NCBI RefSeq assembly: GCF_017104715.1
Contig: NZ_JAAGPI010000027.1
Coordinates: 1-64,000, forward strand
Direction of reading: 5' to 3'
Source: Burkholderia sp. Ac-20365
GTDB taxonomy: Bacteria > Pseudomonadota > Gammaproteobacteria > Burkholderiales > Burkholderiaceae
Length of the DNA stretch: 64,000 nt
This document shows, piece by piece, positions 26,926 through 35,685 of this stretch; the first letter of the stretch is position 1, and each line of letters opens with the position of its first letter. The notes beneath the pieces were generated by a model. That model saw nothing but the letters and a program-made list of their open reading frames with translations. It was not told the origin of the DNA and made no database searches. A program made the position numbers and the translations under genes.

Positions 26926-27981
26926 ATGAAACTGACTCCTGGTCCGGTGATGCTCGACGTCGTCGGCAAGACCCTGAACGCCGACGACGAGCGCCGCCTC
27001 GCGCATCCGATGACCGGCGGCGTGATCCTGTTCGCGCGCCACTTCGAGAACCGCGCACAGCTCGTCGCGCTGACCGATGCGATACGCGCGATCCGCCCCG
27101 ATCTGCTGATCGCCGTCGATCACGAAGGCGGCCGCGTGCAGCGCTTTCGCACCGACGGCTTCACGGTGCTCCCCGCGATGGGCAAGCTCGGCGCGCTGTG
27201 GGATGAAGATGTGCTGCGTGCGACCAAGGTCACGACGGCCGTCGGCTATGTGCTCGCGTCCGAGCTGCGCGCGTGCGGCATCGACATGAGCTTCACGCCC
27301 GTGCTCGATCTGAACTTCGGCCACTCACAGGTGATTGGCGATCGCGCGTTCCATCGCGATCCGCGCGTCGTGACGCTGCTCGCGAAGAGCCTCAACCACG
27401 GTCTCGCGCTCGCGGGCATGGCGAACTGCGCGAAGCATTTCCCGGGGCATGGATTCGCGACGGCCGACTCACACGTCGCCGTTCCCGTCGACGAACGCAC
27501 GCTCGACGAGATTCTCAGCGAAGACGTCGCGCCGTACGACTGGCTCGGACTGTCGCTGGCGTCGGTGCTGCCGGGGCACGTGATTTATCCGAAGATCGAC
27601 AGCAAGCCGGCCGGTTTTTCGCGCGTGTGGATTCAGGACATCCTGCGCACGAGGCTCGGCTTCAAGGGCGCCATTTTTAGCGACGATCTGTCGATGGAAG
27701 CGGCGCGTCAGGGCGGCACGCTGACAGAGGCGTCGACAGCCGCGCTTGAAGCGGGCGTCGATATGGTGCTGATCTGCAATCAGCCAGAAGAGGCGGGCAA
27801 GGTGCTCGAAGCGTTGCGCTTCACGCAGTCTGAAGCGTCGAAGCAGCGTCTCGAACAGATGCGGCCGCGCGGCGGCGCGCTGTCATGGGATGACCTGATG
27901 GCCGAGCCGCAGTATCAGCAGGCGAAGACGCTGTTGCGCGAAGCATTCCCAAGCCAGGCGCCCGATAGTCGCGGCAAATAA
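26926..27981 (+). CDS. nagZ: Beta-N-acetylhexosaminidase NagZ
   Basis: A cytoplasmic GH3 enzyme that removes GlcNAc from anhydromuropeptides during wall recycling; its products can induce beta-lactamase in other bacteria. It is 351 aa. VDHEGGRVQRFR is the N-terminal substrate region, KHFPGHG (170-176) the signature loop with the catalytic His region ADSH just after, and FSDDLSMEA carries the nucleophile Asp. It ends at a perfect bidirectional terminator. Confidence 0.95.
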   Translation: MKLTPGPVMLDVVGKTLNADDERRLAHPMTGGVILFARHFENRAQLVALTDAIRAIRPDLLIAVDHEGGRVQRFRTDGFTVLPAMGKLGALWDEDVLRATKVTTAVGYVLASELRACGIDMSFTPVLDLNFGHSQVIGDRAFHRDPRVVTLLAKSLNHGLALAGMANCAKHFPGHGFATADSHVAVPVDERTLDEILSEDVAPYDWLGLSLASVLPGHVIYPKIDSKPAGFSRVWIQDILRTRLGFKGAIFSDDLSMEAARQGGTLTEASTAALEAGVDMVLICNQPEEAGKVLEALRFTQSEASKQRLEQMRPRGGALSWDDLMAEPQYQQAKTLLREAFPSQAPDSRGK

Positions 27982-28015
27982 AAAAGACGGGTTCGTACAG
28001 AACCCGTCTTTTTTT
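27981..28015. terminator. Bidirectional terminator between nagZ and the response regulator
   Basis: A 14-bp perfect stem (27981-27994 / 28000-28013), GTACA loop, T-rich on both strands. It serves the convergent nagZ and response-regulator genes. Confidence 0.85.
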
Positions 28016-28028
28016 ATCGCGTCAAATT

Positions 28029-29411
28029 TCAGTTCAGACGCATGCGCTGCAGCTTGTTATACAGCGTCTTCGGACTGATGCCGAGCAACGACGCCGCACG
28101 GTGCCGCGTCCCGCCGACGGCATCGAGCGTCGCGCGAATCAGCATTTCCTCGACGTCGGCGAGCGGCGTACCGACCGTCACCTGCACGCGGCCACCGTTC
28201 AGATCGCGGCCGCCCGAGCCGTTGGCTTCGTCGGCGCGCAACGTTTCCAGTACATCGCCGGACGCGTGATACGCGCGCCGCACGCGATCCTGCAACTCGC
28301 GCACGTTGCCCGGCCATTCGTACGCCAGACATTCGCGGACGAAATTCGGCCCGATCAGCTTGGTCGCATCGGCGACGCCGCGCGCGTTGGCTTCGTCGTT
28401 CAGTTCATCGACGAGTGCCTGTGCGAAGAGGGCAGGGTCGTCGCCGCGTTCGCGCAGCGGCGGCAGCGACAGCGCGGCCGCTTCGAGCCGCAGGCCGAGA
28501 TCCTGATGCAGCGAACCCTCGGCGACGGCAGAGCGTGGCGCCTTGCGGGTCGACGCGATCAGCCGGAAGTCCGTCGCCACCTGATTCGTGCCGCCGACAC
28601 GCATGAACGTCTGCGAATCGAGCGCGTTCAACAGCGCTTCCTGCTGGGCGCGCGGCAGCATCGTGATTTCGTCGATGAAGAGGGTGCCGCCGCTCGCCTG
28701 TTCGAACAGACCAGGCTCGCGCTGCTCCGCACCGCCGAACGCGCCGCGCTCGTGGCCGAACAACAGGCTTTCCAGCGACCGCCCGCCCGCGACGGCTTGC
28801 GCCGAGCGGCAGTCGAGCGTGACGAACGGCCCTTTGCGGCGCCGGCTCATCTCATGCAGCGTGCGCGCGGCGACTTCCTTGCCAGTGCCCGCTTCGCCGG
28901 AGATCAGCACGGCCGCTTCCGTCGGCGCGATGTGCTCGATCGAATCGTAGATGTGCTGGATCGCGCCACTGCGGCCGATCATCGGCCCGAAGCGACCCAT
29001 CCGGCGCAGCCGGGCGCGCAGGGTCTGCACTTCCTCGGTCAGTTCATAAGGACGCGGAATGCGTGCGAGCAGGCTGCGCAACCGCGGGATGTTGACGGGT
29101 TTCAGCAGGTAGTCCCAGATCCCGTGACGCAGGCCTTCAATCGCGCTTTCGACCGTCGCGTTGCCCGTCATCACGATCACGGGCAATGCGCCGCCAGGCG
29201 GCTGCGCGGGCAGATGCTGGAGCAGGTCGAGCCCGCTGCCGTCCGGCAGGTTCAGGTCGACCAGCACGACGTCAGGGATGAAGCGTGTCAGGGCTGCGCG
29301 CGCTTCGGAAAGCGTGATCGCGGTATCGACGGAGAAACCGTCGGCGGCGAGAATCGCGGACAGGCCTGACAGGCTATTGGGATCGTCTTCGACAATCAGG
29401 GCATGTGGCAT
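28029..29411 (-). CDS. NtrC-class response regulator with altered GAFTGA loop
   Basis: A 460-aa sigma54-type activator. The receiver domain (1-120) has phospho-acceptor Asp52 in LVDLNLP and Lys104 in LLKPVN. The AAA+ domain has Walker A GEAGTGKE (172-179) and Walker B GGTLFIDEI. The sigma54-contact loop reads GAFGGA (223-228) instead of GAFTGA. A Fis-type helix-turn-helix closes the protein (ATLDAVGGTRHRAASLLGIS). No sensor kinase is adjacent. The missing Thr questions classical sigma54 activation. The DNA targets are unknown. Confidence 0.9.
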   Translation of the reverse strand: MPHALIVEDDPNSLSGLSAILAADGFSVDTAITLSEARAALTRFIPDVVLVDLNLPDGSGLDLLQHLPAQPPGGALPVIVMTGNATVESAIEGLRHGIWDYLLKPVNIPRLRSLLARIPRPYELTEEVQTLRARLRRMGRFGPMIGRSGAIQHIYDSIEHIAPTEAAVLISGEAGTGKEVAARTLHEMSRRRKGPFVTLDCRSAQAVAGGRSLESLLFGHERGAFGGAEQREPGLFEQASGGTLFIDEITMLPRAQQEALLNALDSQTFMRVGGTNQVATDFRLIASTRKAPRSAVAEGSLHQDLGLRLEAAALSLPPLRERGDDPALFAQALVDELNDEANARGVADATKLIGPNFVRECLAYEWPGNVRELQDRVRRAYHASGDVLETLRADEANGSGGRDLNGGRVQVTVGTPLADVEEMLIRATLDAVGGTRHRAASLLGISPKTLYNKLQRMRLN

Positions 29412-29563
29412 AACGTGCGCAACTGTTCAGATGGACGGATGCCCGACGCGCGCGGCTCGCCAGGGGCGGCACTGCACGCATGGGCGCTTGATGAGTGGGC
29501 TTGAGCGGCCGATGCTCCCGGTCAGGCGCGATGGCTTGAGTGACCCGTTCAGGCGCGACTCCG

Positions 29564-29770
29564 TCAGAAGTCCCGGTTGCGGTCGAAGAAACGGCGCACT
29601 TCGAGTTCCGCTTCGTCGCGGGTCTTGCCATAGCGCTCCTGGATCAGCCCAGCCAGTTTGTCGGCACGGCCTTCCGCCTTGGTCAGTTCGTCGTCGGTGA
29701 GTTCGCCCCACGCGGCTTTCGCCTTGCCGATGATCTGTTTCCACTTGCCTTCAGCGATATCGTTGTTCAT
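29564..29770 (-). CDS. CsbD family stress protein
   Basis: A 68-aa CsbD-like protein, small and highly charged, of unknown biochemical function; family members are induced by general stress in many bacteria. The sequence MNNDIAEGKWKQIIGKAK and the later WGELTDDELTKAEGRADKL match the family pattern. It stands alone, with an AGGTG ribosome site before the start. Confidence 0.9.
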   Translation of the reverse strand: MNNDIAEGKWKQIIGKAKAAWGELTDDELTKAEGRADKLAGLIQERYGKTRDEAELEVRRFFDRNRDF

Positions 29771-30056
29771 GGCACACCTCCCGTGTTTTCCGAATGAACG
29801 AAGCCTTATAGGCCTGAATCATCCGGCAAGCAGAAGTTGTGCCACCTCGAACGGTCTTGGTAAACCTTTGTGAGTGCGGACTGAAAAAGCAGGACCGACG
29901 CGCTGACCTGGCAAAATTGCATGACTGGCCGGTAAAGTTTTCCACCACCATACACGGTCGCGAAAAAAAGAAAAAGCGCCCCGAAGGGCGCTTTTAATTC
30001 AAAAACCCTGGCTTGACTCAGGGTTTAAGACGAATGCATCGCGGCGCGATTCAACT
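29771..30056. other. csbD-efp intergenic region
   Basis: No gene is seen. It holds the upstream region of the minus-strand csbD gene and, at its right end, two tandem terminators for efp (see 29972-30026). Confidence 0.5.
29972..30026 (-). terminator. Tandem terminators downstream of efp
   Basis: Read on the minus strand, the first stem is AAACCCTG/CAGGGTTT (30003-30026) followed by TTGAATT. The second is AAAAGCGCCC/GGGCGCTTTT (29972-29995) followed by TTCTTTTTTTC. The second is almost symmetrical and could also stop plus-strand transcripts. Confidence 0.8.
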
Positions 30057-30614
30057 TTATGCGCGGCTGCGGTATTCGTTGGTACGCGTGTCGATTTCGA
30101 TCTTGTCGCCGATGTTGCAGAAGAGCGGCACTTGCAGTTCGAAACCGGTGTTCAGCTTGGCCGTCTTCAGCACCTTGCCCGACGACGTATCGCCCTTGAC
30201 AGCCGGTTCCGTGTAGATGATTTCGCGAACCAGCGTAGTCGGCAGTTCGACGGAGATCGCCTTCTCGTTGTAGAACACGACTTCGCAAGCCATGCCGTCT
30301 TCGAGGTAGTTCAGCGCGTCGCCCATCATTTCGGCTTCGACTTCGAACTGGTTGTAGTCGGCGTCCATGAACACGTACATCGGGTCAGCGAAGTACGAGT
30401 ACGTCACTTCCTTGCGATCCAGTACGACGACGTCGAACTTGTCGTCCGCCTTGTACACGGTTTCCATGCCTGCGCCCGTCAGCAGGTTCTTGAACTTCAT
30501 CTTGACCACAGCGGCGTTACGGCCCGACTTGTTGTATTCGGCCTTCTGCACGACCATCGCGTCGGTGCCGATCATCACCACGTTGCCGGTGCGGAGTTCT
30601 TGAGCGATCTTCAT
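30057..30614 (-). CDS. efp: Translation elongation factor P (Arg32 type)
   Basis: It rescues ribosomes stalled at polyproline. ATG 30614 (MKIAQELRTGNVVMIG) gives the standard 185 aa. The modified loop reads NKSGRNAA with Arg at position 32, where E. coli has Lys34. Arg32 is the residue rhamnosylated by EarP in Pseudomonas and Neisseria, and an earP gene lies upstream on the same strand. Window proteins with Pro-rich stretches, such as RNase E and RecO, could be clients, though that is speculation. Confidence 0.97.
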   Translation of the reverse strand: MKIAQELRTGNVVMIGTDAMVVQKAEYNKSGRNAAVVKMKFKNLLTGAGMETVYKADDKFDVVVLDRKEVTYSYFADPMYVFMDADYNQFEVEAEMMGDALNYLEDGMACEVVFYNEKAISVELPTTLVREIIYTEPAVKGDTSSGKVLKTAKLNTGFELQVPLFCNIGDKIEIDTRTNEYRSRA

Positions 30615-30918
30615 AAAACTGTCCTGTACGAAATTAGGTGCTTCAACTTTGTGCTCAACGGCATACGGCGCAAGCGGGTTCGGCGCCCGACGCGCGTCCG
30701 GCATCCGTCCTGGAGGATGGATCAAACCTGGATTGCGCGGTGAGCGGGGCCGGTGCCTGCCGGAACGACGCCAGCGATTGCCGTGACGCGTGGTTCCGTG
30801 CTTCGTCCGTCTGCTTCTTTTTACCCGAAGCGGGCGCGTACGCGTGTGACACGGACTGACTTGGCTTTTGGGCCTCGCCGTCGTGCCGCGCTTGCGTCGT
30901 CGGCCGTTGGATAACCGC
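30615..30918. other. earP-efp intergenic region
   Basis: A 304-nt region between two minus-strand genes, presumably carrying the efp promoter. Small ORFs on both strands (about 30638-30859) have no credible ribosome site or family resemblance. No confident promoter match was found. Confidence 0.4.
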
Positions 30919-32100
30919 TTATTTTAACTGACTTTTTGCGAATACGGCGAGATTTCCGGCGAGATCGCCGATCGACGCCAGTTCACGCGCCCAATCGGAT
31001 GCGCGTGCGTCGAGCAGCGGGCGATAGCGTTGCAGTTCGGCCCAGTCGGGCGTGCCGTTGCCGTTCCATGCGTGCCAGAAGCGGGCGAGCGCGTCGCGGG
31101 CGGCGGCGGGAAGCGTGTGTGCGTAGTGGGCGAGGGCGGCGTCGAGTTTCGGCAGATGAGCGTCGTCGGCTTGCGGATAGATGTGCCAGACGAATGGCCG
31201 CGCGGCCCACTGCGCGCGCACGAACGAGTCTTCGCCGCGCACGAAGTTGAAATCGCTGGCCCATAGCAGCTCGTCGTAGCCGGGCTGGTCGGTGAAGGCC
31301 AGCGCGTGCGCGCGCAGGCTGCCGCGGGCTGCGTGCGTACCCGCCGCAAACGACGGCAGACCGAAGAATCGCGCGACGGCGCCCGAAATGCGGCCTTCTG
31401 GCACCAGCAGCACGACTTCGCTGTCGGCGTCGCGCCATTGCGTGAGCAGGCTGTCGACGGCGGGGTTTTCGTAGGCGAACAGCGAGACCACGGTGGCGTC
31501 TTTCGACGGCGGCGCGCTGCCCGTCTTTGCCTGCCACCACGTCGCGCGCGCTTCGGCCGATGATTCGAACGCCGCGCGGCGCGCGTCGAGATCACGCTCT
31601 TTCAGCACGCCGCCCGTGCCCTTGCCGAGCCCCGGAAAGAAAAACGTCTTGTTGAGCGCGTGACGCGGATGCGGCGACGGCCGCAAGTGAAAATCCGCGA
31701 CCCAGTCTTCGCCGCTCAGATACTCCAGATTGAACCAGACGGGCGCGCGCTCGCGCCGCGCCATTGCCTCGATGTACACATGCGGCAATTCGCACGCGAA
31801 CGCTTCGATCACGACATCGGCCACCTGCAGCGTATCGCCCGCATGCGCGGGCTCGTGCCAGTGCTCGATGACGATGCCGTCCACGGATTGACGCGGGCTT
31901 TTTACATCGACGGAAGCGTTGAGTTTATGAAACGCATGCAGATCGTCGACGAACAGTCGCACCTGCCAGTCATGCTCGCTCGCGAGTTGCCGCGCGAGCC
32001 GCCAGCAGACGCCTATATCGCCGAAGTTGTCGATCACCGCGCAAAAAATGTCGCACGCGATTGTCGACGGCTGCGGCGCTTGAGTGGAAGCGGTGGACAT
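30919..32100 (-). CDS. earP: EF-P arginine rhamnosyltransferase EarP
   Basis: A GT-B-fold inverting glycosyltransferase that transfers rhamnose from dTDP-L-rhamnose to Arg32 of EF-P. It is 393 aa. The N-terminal motif CDIFCAVIDNFGDIGVCWRL contains the two conserved aspartates (Asp24 and Asp28, equivalent to Asp13/Asp17 of P. aeruginosa). The C-terminal FVRGEDSFVRAQWAARPFVW segment is the nucleotide-sugar binding site. It precedes efp on the same strand and is divergent from uvrC. Confidence 0.95.
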   Translation of the reverse strand: MSTASTQAPQPSTIACDIFCAVIDNFGDIGVCWRLARQLASEHDWQVRLFVDDLHAFHKLNASVDVKSPRQSVDGIVIEHWHEPAHAGDTLQVADVVIEAFACELPHVYIEAMARRERAPVWFNLEYLSGEDWVADFHLRPSPHPRHALNKTFFFPGLGKGTGGVLKERDLDARRAAFESSAEARATWWQAKTGSAPPSKDATVVSLFAYENPAVDSLLTQWRDADSEVVLLVPEGRISGAVARFFGLPSFAAGTHAARGSLRAHALAFTDQPGYDELLWASDFNFVRGEDSFVRAQWAARPFVWHIYPQADDAHLPKLDAALAHYAHTLPAAARDALARFWHAWNGNGTPDWAELQRYRPLLDARASDWARELASIGDLAGNLAVFAKSQLK

Positions 32101-32209
32101 GATGGCGGCGCCTGGGTTCGGGCGAGGTCGGAATGTTCTAAACTGGCGATTCTAAAGCACATCGCCCACATCACGCGCCGTTTGTCCGTGGCGCCCAATC
32201 CGATTCTGC

Positions 32210-34390
32210 ATGACCCGATCCGATTCCTCTCACGCAGCCGGTTCCGCCGCGAAATCAGGTGTATCCGAAGCCGGCGCGCCCGAAGCCGTCGCCGAAGACT
32301 TCGACCCGAAGAAGGTGCTGCGCCAGCTGCCGCACATGCCGGGCGTCTACCGTTACTACGATGCGCAGGGCGCGGTGCTGTACGTGGGCAAGGCGCGCGA
32401 CCTGAAGAAGCGCGTGTCGAGTTACTTCACGAAGACCTTGCTGTCGCCGCGCATCGCGATGATGGTGTCGCGCATCGCGAAGATCGAGACGACGGTCACG
32501 CGCTCCGAAGCTGAAGCGCTGCTGCTCGAGAACAATCTGATCAAGGCTTTGGCGCCGCGTTACAACATCCTGTTTCGCGACGACAAGTCATATCCGTATC
32601 TGAAGCTGACCGGGCATCAGTTCCCGCGCATGGCGTACTACCGCGGTTCGGTCGACAAGAAGAACCAGTACTTCGGACCGTTCCCAAGCGCATGGGCCGT
32701 GCGCGAGAGCATTCAGATTTTGCAGCGCGTCTTCCAGTTGCGCACCTGCGAAGATTCCGTGTTCAACAACCGCACGCGGCCGTGTCTGTTGCATCAGATC
32801 GGACGCTGTACGGCGCCTTGCGTCGGCGCGATCACCGAAGACGATTACGCGCGCGATGTATCCAATGCGTCACGCTTTCTGCTCGGACGCCAGTCGGAAG
32901 TGATGAAGGAACTTGAGCAGAAGATGCACGCGTTCGCCAGCGAACTGAAGTTCGAGCAGGCAGCGGCCGTGCGCAATCAGATGAGTTCGCTGTCTACGGT
33001 GCTGCACCAGCAGGCCATCGAGGTGGGCGGCGACAGCGACGTCGATATTCTGGCAGTCGTCGCGCTGGGCGGACGCGTGTGCGTGAACCTCGCGATGGTG
33101 CGCGGCGGCCGGCATCTGGGCGACAAGGCTTATTTCCCGACGCATGTCGAAAGCGCGTTGACGGCGGAAGAGGGCGGTCTCGACGATGCCGATGCGATCG
33201 TGTCGGCCGAGTCGGCAACGGTAATCGATGTCGAAGCGGAGCTGGGCGAAGAGTCCGATGAAGTCGTGAGCGTCGAGGAGGCCGCAGCGGAAGAAGGCGG
33301 TGAAGAACCGAATGAGACGCAAGGCAAGCCGCGCCGCACGACGGGCATCGAATCCGAAGTGCTCGAAGCGTTTATCGCACAGCATTATCTTGGCAATCGC
33401 GTGCCGCCCGTGCTCGTGGTCAGTCATGCGCCCGCGAGCCGCGAGCTCGTCGATCTGCTGATCGAACAGGCTGGCCACAAGGTCACGCTGCTGCGCCAAC
33501 CGCAAGGCCAGAAGCGCGCGTGGCTCGCGATGGCCGAGCAGAACGCGAAGATCGCGCTCGCGCGGCTGCTGTCGGAACAAGGCTCGCAGCAGTCGCGCAC
33601 GCGCGCGCTGGCGGACACGCTGTCGCTCGAATTCGAAGACCTCGCGCATCTGCGCATCGAGTGCTTCGACATCAGCCATACGATGGGCGAGGCGACGCAG
33701 GCGTCGTGCGTCGTCTATCACCATCACAAGATGCAGTCGTCGGAGTACCGCCGTTACAACATCACGGGCATCACGCCAGGCGACGATTACGCGGCCATGC
33801 GTCAGGTGCTCACGCGCCGCTACGAAAAGATGGTCGCGCAGGCCGCGGCGAACGCAAACGACGAAGCAGCCGAACTTCAACCTGAAGCTGCCGCCGATCC
33901 CGCCGTTATCGCAGACGGCGCGGAACCCGCGGCCGCAGGCGGTCTGCTGCCGAACATCGTGCTGATCGACGGCGGCAAGGGGCAGGTCGAGATCGCGCGT
34001 CAGGTCTTCAACGAACTCGGGCTCGACCTCGGCATGCTGGTCGGCGTGGCGAAAGGCGAAGGGCGCAAGGTCGGGCTGGAGACGCTCGTGTTCGCGGACG
34101 GCCGGCCGTCGCTGGAACTGGGCAAGGAAAGCGCCGCGCTGATGCTCGTCGCGCAGATCCGCGACGAGGCGCACCGCTTCGCGATTACTGGCATGCGCGC
34201 GAAACGCGCCAAGACGCGGCAGACGTCGCGCCTCGAGGAACTGGAAGGCGTCGGCGCGAAGCGGCGTCAGCGGCTGCTTGCGCGCTTTGGCGGGTTGCGT
34301 GGCGTGGTGGCGGCGAGTATCGACGACCTTGCCAGCGTCGAAGGCATTTCGCGGGCGCTCGCTGAGCAGATTTATCGTCAGTTGCATTGA
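32210..34390 (+). CDS. uvrC: Excinuclease ABC subunit C with acidic insertions
   Basis: It makes both incisions in nucleotide excision repair. It is 726 aa, about 115 longer than E. coli UvrC. The GIY-YIG domain starts at PHMPGVYRYYD and VLYVGKARDLKKRVSSYF; the UvrB-binding UVR region, an RNase H-like domain (ECFDISHTMGE; VLIDGGKGQVE) and terminal helix-hairpin-helix motifs follow. Extra length comes from a ~65-residue acidic insertion (near residues 315-375), a ~30-residue Ala/Glu insertion (near 545-580) and an N-terminal extension. pgsA follows, as in E. coli. Confidence 0.95.
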   Translation: MTRSDSSHAAGSAAKSGVSEAGAPEAVAEDFDPKKVLRQLPHMPGVYRYYDAQGAVLYVGKARDLKKRVSSYFTKTLLSPRIAMMVSRIAKIETTVTRSEAEALLLENNLIKALAPRYNILFRDDKSYPYLKLTGHQFPRMAYYRGSVDKKNQYFGPFPSAWAVRESIQILQRVFQLRTCEDSVFNNRTRPCLLHQIGRCTAPCVGAITEDDYARDVSNASRFLLGRQSEVMKELEQKMHAFASELKFEQAAAVRNQMSSLSTVLHQQAIEVGGDSDVDILAVVALGGRVCVNLAMVRGGRHLGDKAYFPTHVESALTAEEGGLDDADAIVSAESATVIDVEAELGEESDEVVSVEEAAAEEGGEEPNETQGKPRRTTGIESEVLEAFIAQHYLGNRVPPVLVVSHAPASRELVDLLIEQAGHKVTLLRQPQGQKRAWLAMAEQNAKIALARLLSEQGSQQSRTRALADTLSLEFEDLAHLRIECFDISHTMGEATQASCVVYHHHKMQSSEYRRYNITGITPGDDYAAMRQVLTRRYEKMVAQAAANANDEAAELQPEAAADPAVIADGAEPAAAGGLLPNIVLIDGGKGQVEIARQVFNELGLDLGMLVGVAKGEGRKVGLETLVFADGRPSLELGKESAALMLVAQIRDEAHRFAITGMRAKRAKTRQTSRLEELEGVGAKRRQRLLARFGGLRGVVAASIDDLASVEGISRALAEQIYRQLH

Positions 34391-34492
34391 GGCGCGAGAC
34401 CGGCGAGCGGCGGCCCGCCGGGCCGTTGCTTGTGGCTCGCCCGGTGAACCGGCACAATTGCATCTCTTATCTCAGAACGTAGCGCCTGCCCC

Positions 34493-35083
34493 ATGCCGTT
34501 TAACTTTCCGATTTTCCTGACGTGGCTGCGGATCGTGTTGATTCCGCTCGTCGTGGGCGTGTTCTATCTGCCGGACATGATGATGAGCCCGGCGCACCGC
34601 AACCTCGCCGCCGCGACGATTTTCATTCTCGCCGCGCTGACCGACTGGTTCGACGGCTTTCTCGCGCGTAAATGGAATCAGACGTCCGCGTTCGGCGCGT
34701 TCCTCGATCCCGTCGCCGACAAGCTGATGGTGACGGCCGCGCTGCTGGTGCTCGTGCAACTGTCGCGCCTCGACTCGGCGATCGCGCTGGTGATCGTCGG
34801 TCGCGAGATTGCGATCTCGGCGCTGCGCGAATGGATGGCGCAGATCGGCGCATCGAAGAGCGTCGCGGTGAATTCGCTCGGCAAGTTCAAGACGGCGTGC
34901 CAGATGACGGCGATTCCGATGCTGCTGTTCTACGGCCAGCTTTCGCTCGGCGTGGTCTCCATCGATACGCGCGTGTGGGGCCTGTGGCTCATCTATCTCG
35001 CTGCGTTCCTCACGATCTGGTCGATGCTGTACTACATGAAGCTCGCGTGGCCGCAGATTCGTGAACGGGGCGGCATGGCGTGA
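34493..35083 (+). CDS. pgsA: CDP-diacylglycerol-glycerol-3-phosphate 3-phosphatidyltransferase
   Basis: An inner-membrane enzyme that makes phosphatidylglycerol phosphate. It is 196 aa with several transmembrane helices. The CDP-alcohol phosphotransferase motif is complete: DWFDGFLAR, then G, then LDPVADK. The uvrC-pgsA-tRNA-Gly order is shared with E. coli. Confidence 0.95.
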   Translation: MPFNFPIFLTWLRIVLIPLVVGVFYLPDMMMSPAHRNLAAATIFILAALTDWFDGFLARKWNQTSAFGAFLDPVADKLMVTAALLVLVQLSRLDSAIALVIVGREIAISALREWMAQIGASKSVAVNSLGKFKTACQMTAIPMLLFYGQLSLGVVSIDTRVWGLWLIYLAAFLTIWSMLYYMKLAWPQIRERGGMA

Positions 35084-35141
35084 AGAAAATACGTTGAGAG
35101 AAAGGCATGACTAAAATTTTCAATCTCTCGTACAAAAAGAG

Positions 35142-35170
35142 TTGACACGATTCATAGGCTTCGACATAAT
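35142..35170 (+). promoter_or_regulatory. tRNA operon promoter
   Basis: A perfect TTGACA (35142-35147), 17-bp spacer and CATAAT (35165-35170), 64 nt before the first tRNA-Gly. The short AT-rich tract upstream (CAAAAAGAG) may strengthen it. Confidence 0.8.
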
Positions 35171-35234
35171 CTCGCTTCTCCACTGCACGCACTAACAAAC
35201 AGCGCGAAACACTGGAGAGCAGTAGAAGCAAAAC

Positions 35235-35310
35235 GCGGGAGTAGCTCAGTTGGTAGAGCGCAACCTTGCCAAGGTTGAGGTCGCGAGTTCGAGACTCGTC
35301 TCCCGCTCCA
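35235..35310 (+). tRNA. tRNA-Gly (GCC), copy 1
   Basis: A complete 76-nt cloverleaf including encoded CCA. The acceptor stem is GCGGGAG/CTCCCGC, the anticodon arm CAACC-TTGCCAA-GGTTG with anticodon GCC, the T arm GCGAG-TTCGAGA-CTCGT, and the discriminator T. Confidence 0.97.
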
Positions 35311-35376
35311 GATTCTTGAAGCAGCGTTTTGTAAGTAGCAAGCAGGACGTTGTGAAGTAGTAAAGCGCAGGTTTAT

Positions 35377-35452
35377 GCGGGAGTAGCTCAGTTGGTAGAG
35401 CGCAACCTTGCCAAGGTTGAGGTCGCGAGTTCGAGACTCGTCTCCCGCTCCA
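35377..35452 (+). tRNA. tRNA-Gly (GCC), copy 2
   Basis: Identical over all 76 nt to the copy at 35235, with encoded CCA. The 66-nt spacer between the copies is not repeated. It is followed immediately by an intrinsic terminator. Confidence 0.97.
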
Positions 35453-35460
35453 AACACAGG

Positions 35461-35483
35461 GGGAAGCCAAGCTTCCCTTTTTG
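35461..35483 (+). terminator. Terminator after the tRNA-Gly pair
   Basis: A perfect GGGAAGC-caa-GCTTCCC stem followed by TTTTTG. It separates the tRNA-Gly pair from tRNA-Cys. Confidence 0.75.
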
Positions 35484-35604
35484 TTTGATGCTTCGTAAGA
35501 AGCGTTGAGCAAAGGTGATCCTGAAGTGATGTTGTTCAGGTCATCGCACAAAATCTGCGAGCCGTTGCAAACGCAACAGAGTTACGGTTCAGCAGTCCGC
35601 TTGT

Positions 35605-35678
35605 GGCGCGATAGCAAAGCGGTTATGCAGCGGCCTGCAAAGCCGTTTAGACCGGTTCGACTCCGGTTCGCGCCTCCA
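35605..35678 (+). tRNA. tRNA-Cys (GCA)
   Basis: A 74-nt cloverleaf with encoded CCA. The acceptor stem is GGCGCGA/TCGCGCC, the anticodon loop CTGCAAA with anticodon GCA, and discriminator T73 is the cysteine identity base. Confidence 0.96.
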
Positions 35679-35685
35679 GAAGCAA

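Noticed and set aside
29520..29570. Direct repeat TCAGGCGCGA twice before csbD's 3' side
   Set aside because: Only 10 bp, in a GC-rich setting, with no associated structure.
30638..30859. Small ORFs on both strands between earP and efp
   Set aside because: No ribosome site, no family resemblance, composition like non-coding GC-rich DNA.
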